Positions 41,094 through 50,275 of a DNA stretch of 58,545 nt are shown one piece after another. Each line of letters opens with the position of its first letter. The stretch's first letter is position 1. Under the pieces are notes generated by a model. It was given only the letters and a program-made list of their open reading frames with translations. It ran no database searches and was not told where the DNA came from. This DNA comes from Chromohalobacter beijerinckii (GTDB lineage: Bacteria; Pseudomonadota; Gammaproteobacteria; Pseudomonadales; Halomonadaceae). The stretch covers positions 1 through 58,545 of the forward strand of contig NZ_JAKGAK010000019.1 of assembly GCF_023061185.1 (NCBI RefSeq). The letters are read 5' to 3'. The translations under genes and the position numbers were made by a program.

Positions 41094-41720
41094 ATGAGAA
41101 CATTCAAGCTGGCCTTGGCCCTGGGCGCGGCACTCGCGTTACCTAGTATGGCGCAAGCGGATGGTGTGGAGCGTTTGACGGACTTGTTGGAGCCGCTGGA
41201 AAGTTATTCGGCGGATTTCGAACAGCAGATCCTCGATGGAAGCGGCCAGCGCCTTCAGAAGGTCGAAGGTCACATGTGGTTGTCCCGCCCCGGCAAGTTT
41301 CACTGGGAAGTCGATGCTCCATACCAGCAGGTCGTCGTCTCTGACGGCGATAAGGTGTATCTCTACGACCCCGACCTACAACAGGTCAGCGTTCGCCCGC
41401 TCGATACGCGGGTGACGCATACGCCAGCGTTGTTGCTCTCGGGAAGCGCCGAGGCCCTGACCGAGAACTATGAGGTGACCAGTCGCCAAGAATCCGGAAG
41501 CGAAACCTTCACGCTCATACCGAAGGCGCCCGACACATTGTTCGAGAGTCTCGAGCTTACCTTCGAGGATGATCGCCTGGAGGGCTTGCAGATGGAAGAC
41601 AGCACCGGTCAGCGTACAGCGATTAACTTCGATGACATCGACGTCAACGAAGACATTTCGGCATCGCGTTTCGAATTCGAAATTCCCGATGGGGCGGACG
41701 TCATCCGCGAAGGCGGTTGA
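41094..41720 (+). CDS. lolA: Outer-membrane lipoprotein carrier LolA
   Basis: Periplasmic chaperone that accepts lipoproteins from LolCDE and hands them to LolB. The 208-residue precursor has a signal peptide (MRTFKLALALGAALALPSMA, cleaved after AQA). The mature half-barrel shows LESYSADFEQQILDGSG, GHMWLSRPGKFHWEVDAPY and VSDGDKVYLYDPDLQQV, all typical. AAGGAG is 5 bases before ATG 41094. It follows ftsK as in most gammaproteobacteria; rarA, the common next gene, is absent and a terminator follows. Confidence 0.95.
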   Translation: MRTFKLALALGAALALPSMAQADGVERLTDLLEPLESYSADFEQQILDGSGQRLQKVEGHMWLSRPGKFHWEVDAPYQQVVVSDGDKVYLYDPDLQQVSVRPLDTRVTHTPALLLSGSAEALTENYEVTSRQESGSETFTLIPKAPDTLFESLELTFEDDRLEGLQMEDSTGQRTAINFDDIDVNEDISASRFEFEIPDGADVIREGG

Positions 41721-41738
41721 CCGACGTCGTCTACTGAT

Positions 41739-41766
41739 ACGCCAGGTCCGCGTGGCTTGGCGTTTT
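41739..41766 (+). terminator. Probable terminator after lolA
   Basis: ACGCCA (41739-41744) / TGGCGT (41758-41763) with a GC-rich loop and TTTT. Confidence 0.55.
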
Positions 41767-41831
41767 GCGTTTCATAGCACGCTTGCCGAGAGTTCTTGCG
41801 GCAGGCGAGTATCCAGACGAGGAGGAAGGCC

Positions 41832-42137
41832 ATGCATGTCATCGTCGATTTATGCGTCGTGCCGCTGGGGGTAGGCGTTTCGGTGGGAGAACATGTCGCG
41901 GCTTGCCAGCGCGTCATCGAGGCCTCAGGGCTCGAGTACCGCATGCACGCCTATGGCACTAACATCGAGGGCCCGTGGGACGATGTCATGGCGGTGGTCA
42001 AGGCGTGTCATCAGCGCGTGCACGAGATGGGCGCGCCGCGCATTACCACGACGTTGAAGATGGGAACCCGCACCGACCGCGAGCAACACATGGATGACAA
42101 GGTGGCCAGTGTCGAGCGGCACCTGCAGTCGCCTTGA
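41832..42137 (+). CDS. MTH1187/YkoF family thiamine-binding-type protein
   Basis: A 101-residue alpha/beta protein starting MHVIVDLCVVPLGVGVSVGE, with EYRMHAYGTNIEGPWDDVM and a C-terminal TTTLKMGTRTDRE. These segments define the MTH1187 (DUF77) family, members of which form tetramers and some of which bind thiamine or related compounds. GAGGAGGAAGG immediately precedes ATG 41832. It stands alone between lolA and the converging argP gene. The ligand in this organism is not known. Confidence 0.85.
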   Translation: MHVIVDLCVVPLGVGVSVGEHVAACQRVIEASGLEYRMHAYGTNIEGPWDDVMAVVKACHQRVHEMGAPRITTTLKMGTRTDREQHMDDKVASVERHLQSP

Positions 42138-42157
42138 TTTGGGTCCATGAGACGCGT

Positions 42158-43066
42158 CTAGAGTAGTGGCTGAGCCTCTGGCGAGGGCGGCATCAGCCAA
42201 GCGCTGCTCATGTCGAGCAGGTGGGCAGTCAAAGCGTCCAATGTGTCGCCGCCGTGACGCCAGTGATGCCAGTACAACGGCACATCGATGTAGCTATCTG
42301 CGTCGAGATCGACCAGACGCCCCTCACGTAGTTCGCGTTCCACCTGCCGTTCGGGAATCAAACCGTAGCCCATGCCGGCCAAGGCCAGATGCACGAAGCC
42401 TTCCGAGGACGGGCACAGGTGGTGCGGAAAGGATTCCTTATAGCCTCGCATCTCCAGATAACGATGCTGAAGGCGGTCATCGGGCCCAAACACGATGGCA
42501 GGCGCCTTGCGCAAGGCATCGTGCGTCAGCCCTTCGCTGAAATGGCGTGACACGTAACCGGGGCTGGCGATGGCACGGTAGCGCATGCTGCCCAGGGCGT
42601 GCGCGCGGGCACCTTGAACGGGGCGCGGTGTGGCACAGATGCAGCCGGCGACCTCGCCATCGCGCATGCGCTTGAGCGCAACGTCCTGATCCTCGACGAT
42701 CAAGTCCAATAAAACGCCTTGGCGCCGACAGAAGTCGCCGGTGGTCGGCGACCACCAGGTGGCCAGGCTGTCGGCATTGATGGCGAGGCGCAGGCGTTGT
42801 TCGCGTTCACCCAGCGCGGGGATCTGATCGAGCAGGTCATGCTCGAGCAACCGAACCTGTTGCACATGGTTGAGTAGCCGTCGACCCAATGGGGTCGGGG
42901 CGAGCTTGGGCGCGCGGACCAGCACCGGTTGTCCGAGGCGTGCTTCGAGCAATTTGATGCGTTGCGAGACGGCGGACTGGGTGAGTCCCAGGTAATGCGC
43001 GCCGCGTTCGAACCCTCCCTGGTCGACCACGACGGCCAGTGCTTCAAGAAGTTTGTAATCGAGCAT
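42158..43066 (-). CDS. argP: LysR family regulator ArgP
   Basis: A 302-residue LysR protein with the opening MLDYKLLEALAVVVDQGGFERGA and TQSAVSQRIKLLEARLGQPV characteristic of ArgP/IciA/LysG. ArgP senses lysine and arginine and activates the exporter argO. Here it is divergent from an argO/lysE-type gene with a 107-base AT-rich control region, the standard pairing. The effector domain contains LRLAINADSLATWWSP, a conserved ArgP segment. Confidence 0.92.
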   Translation of the reverse strand: MLDYKLLEALAVVVDQGGFERGAHYLGLTQSAVSQRIKLLEARLGQPVLVRAPKLAPTPLGRRLLNHVQQVRLLEHDLLDQIPALGEREQRLRLAINADSLATWWSPTTGDFCRRQGVLLDLIVEDQDVALKRMRDGEVAGCICATPRPVQGARAHALGSMRYRAIASPGYVSRHFSEGLTHDALRKAPAIVFGPDDRLQHRYLEMRGYKESFPHHLCPSSEGFVHLALAGMGYGLIPERQVERELREGRLVDLDADSYIDVPLYWHHWRHGGDTLDALTAHLLDMSSAWLMPPSPEAQPLL

Positions 43067-43173
43067 CAGTAAACGTTATCACCCATTCCTTGAATTAATT
43101 TAACTTATCTATGTAGTCAAGCGTATTCTGCGCCACTTATCAATGTCTTCCTGGTGAAAAGGAGGGAACGGAT

Positions 43174-43785
43174 ATGTGGGGCTCCTGGCTCAATGGTCTG
43201 TTCGTGGGGGCGGGGTTGATCATCGCCATCGGCGCGCAGAATGCTTTCGTACTTCAACGCGGACTGATGCATGAACATCCCTGGTGGGTAGCGACCGTAT
43301 GTGCATTGTGCGATCTGATACTTATCGGTGCGGGCGTGCTGGGGCTGGGTGCCTTGTTGACATCGCATGCGGGGCTCATGCAAGTGGCGCGCTGGGGCGG
43401 CGTGGCGTTCTTGAGCTGGCAGGCGTGGCAAGCCTGGTGTCGCGTGCGTCGGCCTTCCTCGCTCAAGGCCGATGGTGAGACACGACCTCGCTTGTGGGGT
43501 GTGTTGATGGCGACGCTGGCCGTGACCTTGCTCAATCCGCATGTGTATCTGGATACGGTGATCATGCTCGGCGCTATCGGTGCACAGCAAGCAATGCCAG
43601 AAGCCTTCGTGATCGGTGCGGCCATGGCTTCTTTTGGATGGTTCTTCGCTCTCGTGGGAGGTGCGGGCTGGTTGGCGCCGCGTCTGGCCAACCCGCGTGC
43701 CTGGCAGGCCATCGAAGGTGGGATCTGCGCCATACTGTTATTAGTGGCATGGCAACTGGCGACGGCGCCCTTGGGTGCTGCCTGA
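43174..43785 (+). CDS. argO: LysE/ArgO family amino-acid exporter
   Basis: A 203-residue inner-membrane protein with about six spans. The N-terminal GLIIAIGAQNAFVLQRGL and central TLLNPHVYLDTVIMLGAIG motifs define the LysE/ArgO family, which exports arginine, lysine or toxic analogues. AGGAGG lies a few bases before ATG 43174. Divergent placement with argP supports the argO name over generic LysE; the intergenic region has T-N11-A-like AT-rich sequence but I cannot fix the exact site. Confidence 0.9.
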   Translation: MWGSWLNGLFVGAGLIIAIGAQNAFVLQRGLMHEHPWWVATVCALCDLILIGAGVLGLGALLTSHAGLMQVARWGGVAFLSWQAWQAWCRVRRPSSLKADGETRPRLWGVLMATLAVTLLNPHVYLDTVIMLGAIGAQQAMPEAFVIGAAMASFGWFFALVGGAGWLAPRLANPRAWQAIEGGICAILLLVAWQLATAPLGAA

Positions 43786-43813
43786 GCTTGCTACCAATGT
43801 CATCCCATAAGAT

Positions 43814-43869
43814 TCAAACGAACGCTTGACTTGGTGCTTGGCGGCGCTTAATTTCAAACGAATGTTTGA
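43814..43869 (+). promoter_or_regulatory. Promoter with two PsrA-like operator palindromes
   Basis: Operators TCAAACGAACGCTTGA (43814-43829) and TCAAACGAATGTTTGA (43854-43869, perfect palindrome) fit the PsrA consensus CAAAC-N4-GTTTG. Between them lies a sigma-70 promoter: TTGACT (43826-43831), 17-base spacer, TAATTT (43849-43854). The boxes are 40 bp apart centre to centre and touch the -35 and -10, an arrangement expected for repression. Confidence 0.75.
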
Positions 43870-43910
43870 TGTCCTCGGGATACCTGCCCGTACCGTTCAG
43901 GAGCTTCAAG

Positions 43911-45722
43911 ATGCCCAGTTATCAGGCGCCGCTACGCGATTTTCGTTTCGTGATGGACGAGATTCTCGATTATCCCCGTCATTATGCCCAATTGCCCCAG
44001 GCTGATGAGGTCACCCCGGATGTGGTGAGCGCGATTCTGGAAGAGGGCGCACGCTTCACACGCGAGGTGCTACTGCCGCTCAACCGAACCGGTGACGAGC
44101 AAGGGTGTCGACTCGAAGGTGGCGAGGTGCTGACGCCTTCGGGATTCAAGGAGGCCTATGCCCAGTACGTGGAAGGCGGCTGGCCGAGTCTAGCCGGCGA
44201 TACGGCCTATCACGGTCAAGGGTTGCCGACCTCGCTTGGCATGATGCTCTCGGAGATGGTGTGTTCGAGCAATCTGGCGTGGGGCATGTACCCGGGGCTT
44301 TCCCAGGGCGCCGCCGATGCGCTTCGCCATCATGGTAGCGTCGAGCAGAAAGCGCAGTATCTGACCAAGCTCAATGATGGCACTTGGACGGGCTCCATGT
44401 GCCTGACCGAGCCGCAATGTGGCACCGACCTTGGCCTGATCAAGACCCGGGCGCGTCCCGACGAGGCGGGGGGTTATCTCATCACCGGGACCAAGATCTT
44501 CATCTCCGCGGGCGAGCATGACCTGGCCGAGAACATCGTGCACCTGGTCCTGGCCAAACTGCCCGATGCACCGGAGGGTACCAAGGGGATTTCCCTATTC
44601 GTGGTGCCCAAGTATCTGCCAGATGCCGAGGGCGAAGCCGGTGAACGCAATGCCGTAAGCTGCGGTGCCCTGGAGCACAAGATGGGTATTCACGGTAATG
44701 CCACTTGCGTGATGAACTTCGATGGCGCACGGGGGTATCTCGTTGGCGAACCCCACAAGGGGCTAGCTTGCATGTTCACCATGATGAACGTGGCGCGCAT
44801 CGGCGTTGGCATCCAGGGGTTGGGGCTGATGGAGGTGAGCTTTCAGAATGCCTTGGCCTACGCCCGTGATCGTCTGCAGATGCGTGCACTGTCCGGTGCG
44901 CGAGAAACTGACAAGCCAGCCGATCCGATCATCTCGCATCCCGATGTTCGCCGCATGCTGCTGACCCAGAAGGCGCTGGCCGAGGGCGGTCGCATGCTGG
45001 TGCTGCATGCCGCGCAACTCGCGGATCGGGTCGAAGGCGCGACCTCCGACGTCGAGCGCGAAACGGTCGAAACCGAGCTGGGCTTGCTGACGCCCATCGT
45101 CAAGGCGTTTTTGACCGAGGTGGGGTTCGAGGCTACCAATGAAGGCGTGCAGGTCTTCGGGGGGCACGGCTACATCCGCGAATGGGGTATGGAGCAGTAC
45201 GTGCGGGATGCCCGCATTACACGGCTCTACGAAGGCACCACGGGTATCCAGGCCCTCGACCTGCTCGGCCGCAAGGTGCTGATGAGCCAGGGAGAGGCCT
45301 TGAAGCCCTTCACCAAGCAGATTCACAAGTTCTGCAAGGCCCATGAAGCGAACGATGCCATGGCGGAGTTCGTCATGCCCTTGGCGAAGCTCAACGCCGA
45401 GTGGGGCGATCTGACCATGGCGGTCGGCATGAAGGCCATGCAGGATCGCGAAGAAGTGGGCGCCGCAAGTGTCGATTACCTGATGTATTCCGGCTACGTC
45501 ACTCTGGCGTTTTTCTGGGCCCGAGCGGCGCAGGCAGCGCATCAAGCCCTGGCCAGTAACCCCGACGATGCGGCGTTCTATCGTGCCAAACTCGAGACCG
45601 CCCGCTTCTATTATCAGCGTTTGTTGCCGCGTACCCGCGCGCATGCCGAGATGATACGCGCCGGTAGTGAGACGTTGATGGCCATGCAGGCTGAGGACTT
45701 CGGGCTCGGTTTCGCCATGTGA
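43911..45722 (+). CDS. Acyl-CoA dehydrogenase (DmdC-like, with C-terminal extension)
   Basis: A 603-residue FAD-dependent acyl-CoA dehydrogenase, longer than the usual 380-400. It has GSMCLTEPQCGTDLGLIKT (FAD/substrate loop), the catalytic-Glu region in RLYEGTTGIQALDLLGRK, and an extra C-terminal helical domain. The start MPSYQAPLRDFRFVMDEIL matches the subgroup containing 3-methylmercaptopropionyl-CoA dehydrogenase DmdC and several long-chain enzymes. AGGAG is 7 bases before ATG 43911. The PsrA-like operators suggest induction by fatty acids, so beta-oxidation is as likely as DMSP-derived substrates. Confidence 0.88.
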   Translation: MPSYQAPLRDFRFVMDEILDYPRHYAQLPQADEVTPDVVSAILEEGARFTREVLLPLNRTGDEQGCRLEGGEVLTPSGFKEAYAQYVEGGWPSLAGDTAYHGQGLPTSLGMMLSEMVCSSNLAWGMYPGLSQGAADALRHHGSVEQKAQYLTKLNDGTWTGSMCLTEPQCGTDLGLIKTRARPDEAGGYLITGTKIFISAGEHDLAENIVHLVLAKLPDAPEGTKGISLFVVPKYLPDAEGEAGERNAVSCGALEHKMGIHGNATCVMNFDGARGYLVGEPHKGLACMFTMMNVARIGVGIQGLGLMEVSFQNALAYARDRLQMRALSGARETDKPADPIISHPDVRRMLLTQKALAEGGRMLVLHAAQLADRVEGATSDVERETVETELGLLTPIVKAFLTEVGFEATNEGVQVFGGHGYIREWGMEQYVRDARITRLYEGTTGIQALDLLGRKVLMSQGEALKPFTKQIHKFCKAHEANDAMAEFVMPLAKLNAEWGDLTMAVGMKAMQDREEVGAASVDYLMYSGYVTLAFFWARAAQAAHQALASNPDDAAFYRAKLETARFYYQRLLPRTRAHAEMIRAGSETLMAMQAEDFGLGFAM

Positions 45723-45757
45723 TCGTAGCCTCGGGCTCGCATACCTGAACGATGCTT

Positions 45758-45787
45758 GGCGGACCTTTGTGGGGTCCGCCTTGTTTG
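45758..45787 (+). terminator. Terminator after the acyl-CoA dehydrogenase gene
   Basis: Perfect 8-bp stem GGCGGACC (45758-45765) / GGTCCGCC (45773-45780), then TTGTTTG. Confidence 0.75.
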
Positions 45788-45873
45788 TCTATTGCGAAAG
45801 GGGATGGAGTTTGTGCAAGTAACCCCTGCCAGGCAGAATAACACCTTGGTTTCGTCAAGGATGCGAACGCACC

Positions 45874-46968
45874 ATGTCCCCCGGACAAGATCCCGGTTCC
45901 CAGAACCTCCCTCTCAACTTGATGCTGACCTTGGCGTCTTTGGTGATCATCGTTGGCGGCATGCAGGCCGGCGCCGACTTGCTGATTCCCATATTGCTGT
46001 CGCTGTTCATCGCCGTTATTTGCACATCGCCGGTGCATTGGCTGCATGAGCGCGGTCTGGGCATGCGGTTGTCGGTGTTGGTCACGTTGCTGATACTCGG
46101 CGTGTTGGTGACCCTGTTGGGTGCACTGCTCGGCAATAGTTTCACGACCTTCATGGACGCCTTGCCCAAGCTGCAGGAGCAGCTGCAAGAGCACTATCTG
46201 ACCGTGCTGCGATGGCTGGCGGGGCAGGGGATATCCATTGATCCCAAGGGTGTCTCCGAGCTTCTCGATGCCTCTCGGGCGACCGATTGGGTTCCCGTCT
46301 TCCTTGGCAGTGTGGGTAATTTGCTCTCGCAGAGCGTTGTGATCATGCTGTTGGTGATCTTCATGCTGTTCGAGACATTGGAGTTTCGCAACAAGGTCTC
46401 GCAAGCCTTGCTCAATCCGGCGCCGAGCCTACAGCGTTTCACCGAGTTCAGTCGCAATCTCAAGCGCTACCTAGCCATCAAGACGGTAATCAGCTTGGTG
46501 ACCGGCGTACTGGTGTGGGGCACGTGCATGTTGATCGGTGTCGACTTCGCGCTGTTGTGGGGAACCTTGGCGTTCTGTCTCAACTATATCCCCAATATCG
46601 GCTCGGCCTTGGCGGCCGTTCCTGCCGTGCTCTTGACCTTGGCGATGCCGGAAGGTGGCCCCTTCAAGGCGATGCTGCTGGCGGGTGCCTATCTGGCGAT
46701 CAATTTCCTCATGGGAAATATCATCGAGCCCCGGGTCATGGGACGCACGATGGGACTTTCCACGTTGGTGGCGTTCTTGTCGCTGGTGGTATGGGGATGG
46801 ATCTTCGGGCCCGTGGGCATGTTGCTGTCGGTACCACTGACCATGACGCTCAAGATTGCCCTGGATAGTCATCCCGAAACGCGTTGGTTAGCGAAATTAC
46901 TGAGCCCTTCTGAACGCGTGCGCCGCCGTCGTGCCGAGATGATATCCCCGGAACCGCCTCCCGAGTAA
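45874..46968 (+). CDS. AI-2E family transporter (PerM/YdiK-type)
   Basis: A 364-residue membrane protein with about seven to eight spans, paired helices at the N-terminus (LASLVIIVGG, LIPILLSLFIAVICTSPV), a long soluble loop (about 90-140), and the family signature LNYIPNIGSALAAVPAVLL followed by NIIEPRVMGRTMGLS. Members export varied solutes, including autoinducer-2 and sodium; the substrate here is unknown. The tail is basic and cytoplasmic. It converges with trxA across a GC hairpin. Confidence 0.88.
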   Translation: MSPGQDPGSQNLPLNLMLTLASLVIIVGGMQAGADLLIPILLSLFIAVICTSPVHWLHERGLGMRLSVLVTLLILGVLVTLLGALLGNSFTTFMDALPKLQEQLQEHYLTVLRWLAGQGISIDPKGVSELLDASRATDWVPVFLGSVGNLLSQSVVIMLLVIFMLFETLEFRNKVSQALLNPAPSLQRFTEFSRNLKRYLAIKTVISLVTGVLVWGTCMLIGVDFALLWGTLAFCLNYIPNIGSALAAVPAVLLTLAMPEGGPFKAMLLAGAYLAINFLMGNIIEPRVMGRTMGLSTLVAFLSLVVWGWIFGPVGMLLSVPLTMTLKIALDSHPETRWLAKLLSPSERVRRRRAEMISPEPPPE

Positions 46969-46997
46969 CCATGCCCCCGACCACGCCTGTAACGACA

Positions 46998-47021
46998 ATC
47001 GCCCCGCATGAGCGGGGCGAT
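46998..47021. terminator. GC hairpin between converging transporter and trxA genes
   Basis: Perfect 10-bp stem ATCGCCCCGC (46998-47007) / GCGGGGCGAT (47012-47021) with ATGA loop. The T tract is poor on both strands, so a bidirectional terminator is plausible but not certain. Confidence 0.55.
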
Positions 47022-47055
47022 CGTTGGCATACTTCGACAGCTTAACGCCGTGACT

Positions 47056-47379
47056 TCAGGCGTTCTGATCGATGAACTGTGTCAGTTGTGACTTGGACTG
47101 TGCGCCGACCAAGGAAGCCACCTTGGCGCCGGACTTGAACATCATCACGGTCGGAACACCGCGCACGCCTTGCTCGGCGGCGATTTCCGGTGCGTCGTCG
47201 ACATTAATGCTGACGACCTTGAGACCACCGGCTTTTTCATCGGCGACTTCATCGACTACGGGGGCCATCATCTTGCAAGGACCGCACCACGGTGCCCAGA
47301 ACTTGAGCAGTACGGGCTGTTCGGCGTTGACGACTTCCTGCTCGAAGTTAGCGGAGGTGACATCGACATTATTAGCCAT
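47056..47379 (-). CDS. trxA: Thioredoxin 1
   Basis: A 107-residue thioredoxin with redox motif FWAPWCGPCKMMAP near residue 32 and cis-Pro in GVRGVPTVMMF near 75. Reduces ribonucleotide reductase, PAPS reductase and many other proteins. ATG 47379 has GGAGAG upstream; the frame extends further but without similarity. It is divergent from cysB, and cysH lies beyond cysB, so a thioredoxin-dependent sulfate reduction step is encoded within 2 kb. rho, a frequent neighbour elsewhere, is absent. Confidence 0.96.
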   Translation of the reverse strand: MANNVDVTSANFEQEVVNAEQPVLLKFWAPWCGPCKMMAPVVDEVADEKAGGLKVVSINVDDAPEIAAEQGVRGVPTVMMFKSGAKVASLVGAQSKSQLTQFIDQNA

Positions 47380-47596
47380 TACGAATCTCTCCAGTATTCC
47401 ATTGCGCTTTTGCGAGCGTAGATGAGGCGATGGTAGCCGCTGACCATGGCCCTGGCAAATGCCCCATCGGTATGGTGACAATAGCATCAGCCTATCATGT
47501 TGGCGCTTTTCCACGCACCACCACGGTGCGGTATTGCCAGGATGTCGACGCTCTTCTACTCTCGCACCATATGCTTTAAAGTAATCACAAATTTAA

Positions 47597-48610
<1,014 letters not shown>

Positions 48611-48631
48611 GAGCGGCCTGTTAATACGAGA

Positions 48632-48663
48632 ATGCCGATGCCCCGTGGAGGCGGCATCGGCAT
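48632..48663. terminator. Hairpin between converging cysB and cysH
   Basis: Perfect 11-bp stem ATGCCGATGCC (48632-48642) / GGCATCGGCAT (48653-48663), 10-base loop, no T run; probably a bidirectional transcript end. Confidence 0.55.
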
Positions 48664-48705
48664 GGCTCGCATTCGTGTCATCTATTCGATGGTTAGACTC
48701 AGCGT

Positions 48706-49326
48706 CTAGTGCTGAAGGTGCAGCCCGCACTCGCGCTTATCTTCCACCTTGGTGGGGTCGAAGTAATCGAAGTTGTTGGGCAAGTCGTGCTTCTGTAGGT
48801 ATTGATACATGTCCTTGGCCGTCCAATGCAGGACCGGGGCGACCTTGATCAAGCCATCCTGATTAATCGATACCGGCTGCATCTGGGCACGCTCGGCGGT
48901 GTCTTCGGCGCGCAGCGCGGTGAGCCAGACACGCGGTGCGGCCTCGCGCAGCGCCCGCTGGAACGGCTCAAGCTTGACTTCCTCGGTGAACGCCGCGTGG
49001 CGCGGATCGTCGATAGTCGGAAACTCACCCTCGACGGCATCGCGATGCCCGCGTGAACGTCGGGGGTGATAAATCGTCAAGTTGAGGCCCAACTGTTGGC
49101 TGGTCTCTTCTGCGAAGCGATAAGTGGCCTCGGTGTTGTAGCCGGAATCCATCCAGACCACGGGGATGTCCGGCTGTACCTGCGTGATCATATGCAGGAT
49201 CACCGCTTCGAAGGGCCGGAAGTTGGTAGTGCAGATCGCCTTGCCATCGAGCGAGAGCGCCCAGCGAACCAGAGCCTCTGGGTCGTGACCAAGCTCGCGA
49301 TTGATGGCATCGATATCGAGCGACAT
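48706..49326 (-). CDS. cysH: Phosphoadenosine phosphosulfate reductase family protein (compact CysH)
   Basis: Reduces PAPS (or APS) to sulfite. The 206-residue protein keeps the adenylyl-binding start (FRPFEAVILHM), WMDSGYNTEATYRFAEE and the catalytic Cys in KRECGLH at the C-terminus. It lacks the paired-Cys motifs that bind [4Fe-4S] in APS reductases, so a thioredoxin-dependent PAPS type is inferred. Compared with E. coli CysH (244) the segment before KRECGLH is about 30 residues shorter and reads FDYFDPTKVED. ATG 49326 is the only start with family similarity. The neighbour cysB likely controls it. Confidence 0.87.
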   Translation of the reverse strand: MSLDIDAINRELGHDPEALVRWALSLDGKAICTTNFRPFEAVILHMITQVQPDIPVVWMDSGYNTEATYRFAEETSQQLGLNLTIYHPRRSRGHRDAVEGEFPTIDDPRHAAFTEEVKLEPFQRALREAAPRVWLTALRAEDTAERAQMQPVSINQDGLIKVAPVLHWTAKDMYQYLQKHDLPNNFDYFDPTKVEDKRECGLHLQH

Positions 49327-49492
49327 GATGATCTCCTGTGGAAGGTGGCGTGAAGTCTGTCGACTTCGACGAATGGCCATACCCTAGCAAATCGCCAAAA
49401 CGATCCCCCAATATCGATTGGTTCGAAGCTTATATGCCTTTAACGAAGGCAGTGATTGTCCTGTTAGAACCTAACTGCATGAACGTGAGCGG

Positions 49493-50275
49493 TCATCGTC
49501 CCAGGGGGTGAATCGCTGTAAGGGGCGTAATACGGGGCGGCTCGTCGTCCGGCCATTCGATGTGTGCCTCGATGGCATAGACATCGCGCAGACGTGCATG
49601 GGTCAGGACGTCGCCGGGAGTGCCGCTGGCGGCGACACGGCCTGCCTTGAGCATCCATACATGCTGGGCGAAACGCGCCGCCAAGCTCAGGTCATGAATG
49701 GCGATGACGATGATGATATGGCGCTGCGCAGCGAGGCGGGTCAGCCAGTCGAGCACCTGCAATTGATGATGAAGATCCAGCGCGCTGGTCGGTTCGTCGA
49801 GCAGTAGCAGTGAGGGTTCGCGCGTCACGGCTTGGGCAATGGCGACTCGTTGTCGCTGCCCGCCCGAGAGCTGGTTCAGTTCGCGCTCGGCCAGCGGCTC
49901 CAACTCAAGAGCCTGAAGCGTCGCCTGCACCTTGAGCAGTGCGCATTCATGCGGTTCGTGAATGCAAGTACGGCGCGCCAGCAAGACGGCTTCGAACACA
50001 CTGAGCACGGCACGTGAGCCGAGCTCTTGAGGTAAGTAATAAAGATACCGGGAACGTCGTTCGAGCGATAGCGTCATCAATTCCTGGCCATGCAGCATGA
50101 GCGAGCCGTCGGCGCGCTCGAGACCGGCGATGGCCTTGAGCAGTGTCGATTTTCCCGCGCCGTTAGGGCCGACCAGAGCGGTGATCTCGCCGGGGCGTGC
50201 CTCGAGACCGGCGATGCCCTCGAGGACGGATGTGCTACCCAAGTAGCAATCGAGACGGCCGAGCGTGAGCGTCAT
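49493..50275 (-). CDS. ABC transporter ATP-binding protein, FecCD/BtuCD type
   Basis: A 260-residue ABC ATPase: Walker A VGPNGAGKST near residue 36, signature LSGGQRQRVAIAQA near 135, Walker B LLLLDEPTSALD near 158, and His switch in IAIHDLSLAARF. Sequence and gene pairing put it with importers of B12, haem or ferric siderophores. Its ATG overlaps the permease stop by four bases. No substrate-binding protein is nearby, so substrate is open. The frame upstream of 50275 is a shadow of the permease gene. Confidence 0.9.
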   Translation of the reverse strand: MTLTLGRLDCYLGSTSVLEGIAGLEARPGEITALVGPNGAGKSTLLKAIAGLERADGSLMLHGQELMTLSLERRSRYLYYLPQELGSRAVLSVFEAVLLARRTCIHEPHECALLKVQATLQALELEPLAERELNQLSGGQRQRVAIAQAVTREPSLLLLDEPTSALDLHHQLQVLDWLTRLAAQRHIIIVIAIHDLSLAARFAQHVWMLKAGRVAASGTPGDVLTHARLRDVYAIEAHIEWPDDEPPRITPLTAIHPLGR

